Both the position numbers and the translations under genes were made by a program. Under the pieces are notes generated by a model. It was not told the origin of the DNA, did no database searches, and worked only from the letters and a program-made list of their open reading frames with translations. Positions 22,971 to 28,253 of a stretch of 28,253 nt of DNA are shown here, piece by piece. This stretch comes from an uncultured Collinsella sp. GTDB lineage: Bacteria; Actinomycetota; Coriobacteriia; Coriobacteriales; Coriobacteriaceae. The DNA is taken from the NCBI GenBank assembly GCA_902465465.1, contig CABQNF010000003.1, positions 1-28,253 of the forward strand. The letters are read 5' to 3'. The first letter of the stretch is position 1. Every line of letters begins with the position of its first letter.

Positions 22971-24144
22971 AGCGGCTCCTTCCAAAAATCAGCGTGGCGG
23001 CGGCAACAAACACCAGCGTCATGAGGACCAGCGCGCCCGCGCGAACGGCAAAAGGCCCCAAGTCTTCAAAGAAATACAGGCGGTTGAACATGTCGCAGAT
23101 AAGCTTGACGGGGTTGAGCCAGCACTCAGCCGGGCAGGCGCGGGCGACGTCGTCGGCAAGCGCCATCGCTGGCTCGCCGTAGAGGCCGGCGAACAGGGCG
23201 CACGTAGTGGCAAAGCCCGTGAGGATGCCAGACTTGGACGCCTTGCCGCCCTTAACGGGAAGCGTGCCCACAAAGAGTCCCAAGCCCGTGGCGGCAAGCG
23301 CGGAAGCGGCGCCGCCCACCAAACACAGCCCCTCGCGCCCGCCAAAGTCGACGCCCACGACCAGACGCACGTAGCCGATCGCGATCGCCATCGAGGCAAA
23401 GGAGACCAGCCACGAGCCCACAAAGATACCGGCCAGCGACGCCGTTTTGGAAAGACCGCCCACGCAGCGACGCGCGCCAAGACCCGACAGATTGGGCTGC
23501 AGGTCGATGACGCTCAAGGCGGCAAACTCGGCAGACATCATCGCGACCAGGCCAAAGAGCGCGTAATAGTAGATGACCGTGCCGTCGGGTGTGGTGCGTG
23601 TCAGGCTTACGCGGCGGGTGCCGCCCTCGAGCGACAGGGCGCGCGCAACCGCCTCGGGGTCGGCGAGCGCCGCCGGGTTGTCCTGGGCAATCTGGGACAT
23701 GAGCTCGGCATTTTGTGTATACGAGCTTGCCACCGTCTCCAGGATGCTGCGATCGGTGAGCACCGATGATGCGCGCGAGCTGTCGTAGCTCGATAGCAGT
23801 GTGAGCTTGGGCGTGCCCGCAGCGTCGACCGTATAGATACCCGCGACCTCACCGGCCTTGAGCGCACGGTTCGCATCGGCTGCGTCGTCGAGCTCGTGGA
23901 TCTCGAGCAGCTGGTCGTCGCCTTCCTTGGCAAGCGACGTCGCCACATCCTTAAAGGTCGAAGCGTCCCAGACCTTGTCCGCCACGACGGCAACCGGCAC
24001 CGGGTCGACCGTGCCGTCGGAGCTCAGGTTCGCAAACATAAACATGAACATCGTGGAAAGCGCGATGGGAAAGAGGGCGCCCCAGACCCACGTGCTCGGC
24101 CGGCGCAGCAGCGTTTTGACCGTGATGATAATGGTGTTGAACAT
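22957..24144 (-). CDS. ABC-2 type transporter permease (first subunit)
   Basis: This 395-residue protein mirrors the next gene in layout. An N-terminal helix (about 15-40, TWVWGALFPIALSTMFMFMF) is followed by an extracytoplasmic domain (about 41-195) and five to six helices to the C-terminus. The segment PAECWLNPVKLICDMFNRLYFFED near 335-360 matches the late loop found in ABC-2 exporters of this type. AGGGGGC lies before the ATG at 24144, and only 9 nt separate it from the ATPase stop. ATPase, first permease and second permease form one tightly packed operon. Weak similarity between the permeases suggests an old duplication. Confidence 0.87.
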   Translation of the reverse strand: MFNTIIITVKTLLRRPSTWVWGALFPIALSTMFMFMFANLSSDGTVDPVPVAVVADKVWDASTFKDVATSLAKEGDDQLLEIHELDDAADANRALKAGEVAGIYTVDAAGTPKLTLLSSYDSSRASSVLTDRSILETVASSYTQNAELMSQIAQDNPAALADPEAVARALSLEGGTRRVSLTRTTPDGTVIYYYALFGLVAMMSAEFAALSVIDLQPNLSGLGARRCVGGLSKTASLAGIFVGSWLVSFASMAIAIGYVRLVVGVDFGGREGLCLVGGAASALAATGLGLFVGTLPVKGGKASKSGILTGFATTCALFAGLYGEPAMALADDVARACPAECWLNPVKLICDMFNRLYFFEDLGPFAVRAGALVLMTLVFVAAATLIFGRSRYEHL

Positions 24145-24153
24145 GGCTGCCCC

Positions 24154-25092
24154 CTAGTCGCGCAGCTCGCGGCCGGTGATCTCGAGGAACACGTCGTTGA
24201 GGGTCGGCGGCTCGCTCCACACGCGGCCGAGCGCCACGTCATGCGAGCGCAGCGCATCGAGAATGTCCGTCAGGTTATGCGGGCTCGCCTCGCACGAAAA
24301 CGTGAGCTGGCCCGCCGTCGCCGACAGGTCCAGGACATGCGGCAGGCTCGCGACGGCACCGAGCGCCGCGCTCGGCACCTCGCCGACCTCGATCACGATC
24401 TTCTCGCCCATCTGAATCATGCGCTTGAGCTCGTCGTTGGTGCCCTGCGCCAGCACGCGACCACCGTCCACGATCATGATGCGGCTGCAGATCTGCTCGA
24501 CTTCCTCCATATAATGGCTGGTATACACCACCGTGGCGCCCTCGTCGCGCAGGCGGCAGATGCCCTCCAGGATGGCATTGCGGCTCTGTGGGTCGACCGC
24601 CACCGTGGGCTCGTCAAAGAAGATGAGCTCGGGCTTGTGCGCAATGCCGCAGGCGATGTTGAGGCGACGCGCCAGGCCGCCCGAGAGCTTGCCGGGGCGA
24701 AACTTGGTAAAGTCGCCCAGGCCGACAAAGTCAATCGCCTCGTCCACCAGCGCACGGCGGCACTTGCGGTCGCTAACGTAAAGGCTGCAGAAATAGTCGA
24801 TATTCTCGCGCACGGTGAGCTCGTCGAACACCGCCACCTGCTGCGGCACCACACCGATGCGGCGCTTGAGGTCGTAGCGGGCGGGCGTCATGGGCTCGCC
24901 GAACAGCTCGATGGTGCCTTTGTCGTAGGCAAGCAGCTGCAAAATACAGTTGATGGACGTGGTTTTGCCCGAGCCGTTGGGACCCAGCAGGCCAAAGATC
25001 TCGCCGGGGGCGATGCTCAGGTTAAAGTGGTCGAGCGCGATAAGATCGTCGTAGCGCTTGACGAGGTTTTCGACGTGGACGATGTCTGTCAT
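24154..25092 (-). CDS. ABC transporter ATPase (drug/peptide exporter type)
   Basis: This 312-residue ATPase contains Walker A GPNGSGKTT (37-45), signature LSGGLARR (136-143), Walker B LIFFDEP (156-162) and switch His193. A C-terminal extension of about 80 residues is like that of DrrA/YhaQ-type exporter ATPases. VAVDP (164-168) replaces the usual TVGLDP. I choose the ATG at 25092 because GGAAGGG lies 7 nt upstream; the frame is open for 22 more codons, which do not look like the family. It is the first gene of the ATPase-permease-permease operon and faces the histidine kinase gene across about 200 bp, a classical arrangement in which the two-component system controls the exporter. Confidence 0.93.
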   Translation of the reverse strand: MTDIVHVENLVKRYDDLIALDHFNLSIAPGEIFGLLGPNGSGKTTSINCILQLLAYDKGTIELFGEPMTPARYDLKRRIGVVPQQVAVFDELTVRENIDYFCSLYVSDRKCRRALVDEAIDFVGLGDFTKFRPGKLSGGLARRLNIACGIAHKPELIFFDEPTVAVDPQSRNAILEGICRLRDEGATVVYTSHYMEEVEQICSRIMIVDGGRVLAQGTNDELKRMIQMGEKIVIEVGEVPSAALGAVASLPHVLDLSATAGQLTFSCEASPHNLTDILDALRSHDVALGRVWSEPPTLNDVFLEITGRELRD

Positions 25093-25167
25093 GAGGCGGC
25101 CCTTCCGTTGATTGCGGCCCGGTACGATTGCATCATCGCAGGAGCGGACGGCGCGCACCAGTGAGCT

Positions 25168-25245
25168 TTGTCACGAGTGCGAGGCTTGGCCGCGTGGCCT
25201 GCCGACGCCCCCGATTTGCCGCGTGGGAGGAATGTCACAGTTGCG
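25168..25245. promoter_or_regulatory. Direct repeats TGTCAC-N-TGCG in the kinase / ABC divergent region
   Basis: TTGTCACGAGTGCG (25168-25181) and ATGTCACAGTTGCG (25232-25245) share TGTCAC and TGCG with equal spacing, 64 bp apart. They lie between the divergent exporter and kinase genes and could be response-regulator boxes. Confidence 0.3.
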
Positions 25246-25277
25246 CAGGCGGCCCCTCCACCACGCGCGGCTTCGCG

Positions 25278-25283
25278 TACAAT
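25278..25283 (+). promoter_or_regulatory. -10 box placing the kinase transcript start at its ATG (leaderless candidate)
   Basis: TACAAT ends 6 bp before the kinase ATG at 25290, and no Shine-Dalgarno precedes that ATG. A start at the normal distance would fall on the ATG itself. No -35 match is evident. Confidence 0.4.
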
Positions 25284-25289
25284 ACCCGT

Positions 25290-26435
25290 ATGAACAGGCT
25301 TTTCGACAAATCGATCGTGCTGGCGTGCTGTATTGCGGCTGCCATGGGTCTTGCTGTGGACGCTCGCCTGGTCGCGGCGTTTTGCCTTGGCGTTATTGCC
25401 ACCTCGCTGGCCGAGGTCGCACAGGAGGAACGCACGCGACGCGCAAGCGAGGCCGCGAGCTACGCTTACATCATCGCGGCCGTCTTCGTGCCGCCGTTTG
25501 TGCCGTTTGCGCCTCTCGCCCTCTATGACATCGCGCGACGCGTGCGCCGTGAGCACGCCTGGGTCGCGCTGGGCATTGGCGCCACCTTTGTCTTTGCACT
25601 CGTCGCAGACCTTCGCACCGACGCGCTCACCGCCCGAACGCTCCTGCTGACCGCCATCCTTTCGGTTGCCGCCACCTTGCTGTCGCTACGTACCGCCCAG
25701 TTGGAGCGCGAGCAGCAGCGCATGCGCCGTACCCGCGACGAGCTGCAGGAACGTGCTCTGGCGCTCGAAGCGCGCAACCGCGATCTTGCCGACCGCCAGG
25801 ACTACGAAGTCGAACTCGCGACGCTCGCCGAACGTGCCCGCATCGCGCGCGAGATCCACGACAATGTGGGCCACCAGCTCACGCGCGCCTCGCTGCAAGC
25901 CGAAGCACTGCGCGTGGTCCACGCCGACGAGCCCGGCGTCGCCGCCGATTTCGCCGACGTTAAACGCACGGTTGACGAGGCGCTCCAACTCGTGCGTGCC
26001 AGCGTTCACGCGCTCAACGACAATGCGACTAACCTCTCCGTGCAGCTCGAGCGCATCGTTGAAGGCGCACGTTCGGACAGCGGTCCGCAGATTGAGCTTG
26101 AGGTTTTGGCCGAGCATGCACCCGCCAACGTCGCCAACTGCTTTGCGGCGGTGCTGCGCGAGGCGCTTTCCAACGCCATGCGCCACGCCCATGCCAAAAC
26201 CATTACCGTGCGGTGCATGGAGCATCCGTCGTTTTACCAGCTCGTCGTTACCGACGATGGAACGGGCGGGGTTCGGACAGGCGCCCGCAGCGCCACAGGG
26301 GGTATGGGGCTCGCCTCTATGCGCGAGCGTGTCGAGGCGCTTGGCGGCACTTTCACTGCCGGCTCGCGAGTCGGCGCCTCCGGATGGCGCGTGTTTGCCA
26401 CCATTCCCAAGCAGCAAGGAGATGAGGGCCGATGA
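25290..26435 (+). CDS. NarL/DesK-type sensor histidine kinase
   Basis: This 381-residue protein has about five membrane helices in the first 135 residues and almost no extracytoplasmic domain, so it may sense membrane state or a partner transporter. A coiled coil (135-180) leads to the HisKA_3 dimerisation domain: ERARIAREIHDNVGHQL with the phosphorylated His190. The ATPase domain has REALSNAMRHA with Asn295, DDGTGG (322-327) and TGGMGLASMRERV (336-348). The ATG at 25290 lacks a ribosome binding site; upstream in-frame sequence is not kinase-like. The stop overlaps the response regulator start (ATGA). The kinase looks intact while its partner does not. Confidence 0.92.
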   Translation: MNRLFDKSIVLACCIAAAMGLAVDARLVAAFCLGVIATSLAEVAQEERTRRASEAASYAYIIAAVFVPPFVPFAPLALYDIARRVRREHAWVALGIGATFVFALVADLRTDALTARTLLLTAILSVAATLLSLRTAQLEREQQRMRRTRDELQERALALEARNRDLADRQDYEVELATLAERARIAREIHDNVGHQLTRASLQAEALRVVHADEPGVAADFADVKRTVDEALQLVRASVHALNDNATNLSVQLERIVEGARSDSGPQIELEVLAEHAPANVANCFAAVLREALSNAMRHAHAKTITVRCMEHPSFYQLVVTDDGTGGVRTGARSATGGMGLASMRERVEALGGTFTAGSRVGASGWRVFATIPKQQGDEGR

Positions 26436-27059
26436 GGCTCATCGTTGTCGATGACGACCGCCTAGTGGTCGATTCGCTCAAGATTATCTTGGGCGCCTAG
26501 CCGCAAATCGAGGTAGTGGGCACCGGCGCCAATGGCGACGACGCGGTCGCGCTCTACGCTGAGCACGCGCCCGATATCGCGCTGCTCGACATTCAGATGC
26601 CGGGACGCGACGGCTTATCGGCGGCACGCGAAATCCTTGAGCACGACTCTACGGCACGCGTGGTGTTTCTGACGACATTCTCGGATGACGAGTACATTGT
26701 GTCGGCGCTCAAGCTGGGCGCCCGCGGCTACCTGATCAAGACCGATGTCGCCGCCATTCCGCCAGCACTGGCGCAGGTCATGGACGGTAAACGCGTGCTC
26801 GAGGGCAAGGCGATCGAGGACATCGATTTTGACGGAACGGGCATCGAGGCGGGCACCCCGCCGGCCCGCGGCCTTTGCCGGCCTGACCGACCGCGAATTC
26901 GAAGTCGCCGAGCTCATCGCCCGCGGCCTCGACAACAAGGAGATTGCCGCCACGGCTTATATGGGAGAAGGCACGGTGCGCAACCACATCAGCTCGATTC
27001 TGGCCAAAATGGGCCTGCGCAACCGCACCCAAATCGCCATCGCCTACCTGCGAGGCTAG
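26432..27059 (+). pseudogene. NarL/LuxR-type response regulator with a nonsense codon and a frameshift
   Basis: The ATG overlaps the kinase stop. The frame reads MRLIVVDDDRLVVDSLKIILGA and then meets TAG at 26498-26500 (codon 23). After it the receiver continues (PQIEVVG..., with the phosphorylated Asp in LLDIQMP, then the Thr-bearing FLTTFSD and GARGYLIK). Near 26855-26870 a run of C/G shifts the frame by one. The LuxR-type helix-turn-helix (LTDREFEVAELIARGLDNKEIAATAYMGEGTVRNHISSILAKMGLRNR) follows in another frame to 27059. Removing one C from GGCCC at 26863-26867 restores the frame, and CAG for TAG would restore Gln23. Two independent lesions suggest a true pseudogene, or sequence errors. 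A restart at GTG 26516 would lack the acidic pocket. Confidence 0.85.
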
Positions 27060-27089
27060 CCGCTGGCTGCCGCCAATTTGATGCCATTT

Positions 27090-27243
27090 CAAAACTATGC
27101 CGGTTTACTACGATGAACCGCATATCTCCGACCACGGCAAATTGCGCACTTACAAAACCGCAGGTAGAACACTTGCGATATTTGCAAAAATGCGGGTGTG
27201 GTCAGGAATCTCGGATTCATCGTAGTAAACCGGCATAGTTTTG
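27090..27243. mobile_element. MITE-like element 1 with 28-bp perfect terminal inverted repeats
   Basis: The arms 27090-27117 and 27216-27243 are perfectly complementary over 28 bp; they begin CAAAACTATGCCGG and contain TTTACTACG. The inner 98 bp hold a hairpin (CGCAGG-TAGAACA-CTTGCG, about 27159-27176) shared with the next element. No ORF is supported. It begins 30 bp after the response regulator stop. Confidence 0.7.
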
Positions 27244-27335
27244 TTCGGGCGGCCCTGCACGAGTGTCTCCGCCAGCCTCGCGGGACCAAAATGATCCGTT
27301 TTCCTCCGTCCCCAAGGGATCAGCCGGAACCGCTT

Positions 27336-27496
27336 GCCACGAAATCGGCCCATTTACTACCTTTGACTCGATACCCCTGACCATACCTTCGTTTTGAACA
27401 AAACCGCAGGCGTTCTACCTGCGCTTTTGTTTTCGCGTTTTTTGGCATGGTTGGGGGGTAAGGGGCTAAACGTAGTAGATGGGCCGGTTTCGTGGC
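27336..27496. mobile_element. MITE-like element 2 with 25-bp inverted repeats
   Basis: The arms 27336-27360 and 27472-27496 match at 23 of 25 positions (GCCACGAAA.CGGCCCAT.TACTAC). The centre holds, on the minus strand, the same hairpin as element 1: CGCAGG-TAGAACG-CCTGCG (27411-27423 plus its partner arm). At 161 bp it is close to the 154 bp of element 1 but inverted relative to it. Both end in related CCGG...ACTAC sequence. Confidence 0.7.
27400..27428. terminator. Terminator-like hairpin in the centre of element 2
   Basis: AAAACCGCAGG (27400-27410) pairs with CCTGCGCTTTT (27418-27428) except for one C-C mismatch, and TTTTGTTTT follows on the plus strand. The minus strand is also T-rich after the stem. 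It could end transcription from the response regulator locus. Confidence 0.45.
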
Positions 27497-27523
27497 GAAC
27501 CCTTCTTGCCTACGCACAAAAGC

Positions 27524-27558
27524 GCCGCCACGGAGGAGGGAGATACCTCCGTGGCGGC
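27524..27558 (-). terminator. Rho-independent terminator of the surface-protein gene
   Basis: A perfect 13-bp stem (27524-27536 with 27546-27558) and a 9-nt loop are followed on the minus strand by GCTTTTGTG. It lies about 80 bp after the stop of the LPXTG protein. Confidence 0.7.
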
Positions 27559-27599
27559 TGGGGCTGGGGGTGGGGCTATGTTCTGGCTCCCCGCCGGCC

Positions 27600-27623
27600 G
27601 CCCGGGGCCTTTTGGCCCCGGGC
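27600..27623. repeat. GC-rich perfect hairpin after the surface-protein gene
   Basis: GCCCGGGGCC (27600-27609) and GGCCCCGGGC (27614-27623) form a 10-bp stem with a four-base loop. No T-tract follows. It may protect the 3' end of the mRNA or assist the terminator at 27524-27558. Confidence 0.5.
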
Positions 27624-27636
27624 GCTGTCGACGTGC

Positions 27637-28253
27637 CTAGCGCTTACGGATACCCCAGACCAGGGCTCCGACGCCGGCCATGGCGATAACAAATGCCATG
27701 AGCAGTGCGGCGGCCTGCTGGTCACCCGTGGTGGGCAGGAAACCCTTGACCGTCTTGACGATATTCGTCACGGTCTTGGGCGTGCCGGGGTCGGGCGTCG
27801 GCACGGGCGTCTCGGGCTTCTTGTACGTGTTGTTGAACACGATACCCTCGACGCTCTTGTCGCCCTTGGTAAAGGCAACGTTCGCCTTGAGGTTGCCCTC
27901 GCCGTCGTCGACCACGTTAACGGTCGCGGTAAAGACGGACTTGTCGTAGGTCATACCGACCTCGTCGCCCTTGACCTCGCTGATGGTGTAGGCGTGCGTA
28001 CCGGGCTCGTCGTACTCAAACTTGTCAAAGTTGATCTTGCCGTCGGCATCGTTGGTAACCGTAGACTCGATGTCCTCGCCAACGAGCTTAAAGCTAAACT
28101 CGTCCTTCTTGAGTTCGCGTCCCTCGAGCACCTTGATAGCGCCGATGGAAACCTGTGTAGGCATGGCGTGATACTTGTTGGTAAAGCCAGCCGACTCGGT
28201 GGTTCCCTCGAGCTTGTGCGTCGCGGTCAGCGTGCCGTCGCCGTTGTCGGAGA
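27637..28253 (-). CDS. LPXTG surface protein with pilin-type isopeptide domain (5' end beyond window)
   Basis: The frame is open from the window edge and ends at 27637, giving about 204 C-terminal residues. The end of one repeat domain (GTLTATHKLEG..FTNKY) is followed by a complete Spy0128/FctA-type pilin isopeptide domain: IKVLEGRELKKDEFSFKL, YTISEV, and FNNTY. The Lys, Glu and Asn that form the self-made cross-link in this family are all present. A Pro/Thr linker (PETPVPTPDPGTP) leads to the sortase signal LPTTG, a hydrophobic helix and the tail RKR. The protein is therefore attached to the cell wall by sortase and is probably a large adhesin or pilin-like stalk of repeated domains. An internal ATG at 28164 is not the start, because the frame and domain pattern continue upstream of it. 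Confidence 0.88.
   Translation of the reverse strand, partial: SDNGDGTLTATHKLEGTTESAGFTNKYHAMPTQVSIGAIKVLEGRELKKDEFSFKLVGEDIESTVTNDADGKINFDKFEYDEPGTHAYTISEVKGDEVGMTYDKSVFTATVNVVDDGEGNLKANVAFTKGDKSVEGIVFNNTYKKPETPVPTPDPGTPKTVTNIVKTVKGFLPTTGDQQAAALLMAFVIAMAGVGALVWGIRKR

Noticed and set aside
26498..26500. Programmed recoding of TAG in the response regulator
   Set aside because: There is no sign of stop-codon readthrough signals or of pyrrolysine genes, and a second frameshift further on makes simple decay or sequence error more likely.
27090..27243. Retron-type msr/msd RNA in the first inverted-repeat element
   Set aside because: Inverted repeats around a hairpin are suggestive, but no reverse transcriptase is encoded in the window.
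28056..28164. Start of the LPXTG protein at the ATG at 28164
   Set aside because: The frame stays open to the window edge, and the upstream residues look like the end of another repeat domain, so this Met is internal.

Overview
The window is about 60% GC and is packed with genes, mostly on the minus strand. Gene content suggests a gut actinobacterium of the class Coriobacteriia, probably Collinsella or a close relative. It includes LuxS, an NRAMP-related magnesium-type transporter next to an MgtE homologue, LPXTG surface proteins, and many dispersed GGGGACAG/TCATT palindromes. The genus is an inference; no rRNA gene or other taxonomic marker is present.

Layout: (1) 1-3126, minus: a DUF4867 protein cut by the window edge, luxS with a clear terminator, and a two-gene ribonucleoside salvage unit (nucleoside hydrolase plus ribokinase). 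(2) 3314-5530, plus: an OatA-type membrane acyltransferase with an SGNH domain, followed by 517 bp of non-coding DNA holding a long palindrome and a MITE-like inverted repeat. (3) 6048-9163, minus: a coupled pair, an MgtE-like channel and an NRAMP homologue with magnesium-type selectivity residues, behind a leader of about 200 nt with several hairpins and a short overlapping leader ORF. (4) 9492-15277, minus: envelope genes, namely a NodB-fold protein lacking its metal-binding histidines, PRC-barrel and YtxH proteins, a cyanophycin-synthetase N-domain-like protein, a CNNM/CorC protein and a hemolysin III/PAQR protein. (5) 15464-17799: a membrane-anchored alpha/beta hydrolase (plus) and a DUF362 two-[4Fe-4S] protein (minus). 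(6) 18051-25092, minus: two ABC modules, each followed by an array of REP-like palindromes. (7) 25290-27059, plus: a histidine kinase overlapping a response-regulator gene that carries a nonsense codon and a frameshift. (8) 27060-27636: two MITE-like elements in tandem with a conserved inner hairpin. (9) 27637 to the right edge, minus: the C-terminus of an LPXTG, pilin-type isopeptide-domain surface protein.

How the genes work together: the nucleoside hydrolase frees ribose and ribokinase phosphorylates it. The MgtE/NRAMP pair, with the CNNM/CorC protein 4 kb away, points to magnesium or other divalent-cation homeostasis. The kinase/regulator pair faces the ATPase-permease-permease module and would be its natural regulator, but the regulator looks dead. 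The most promising undescribed items are the mgtE leader with its overlapping mini-ORF, the paired elements at 27090-27496 whose inner hairpin is conserved with a wobble-compatible change, and the REP-like arrays that begin at or just after stop codons.
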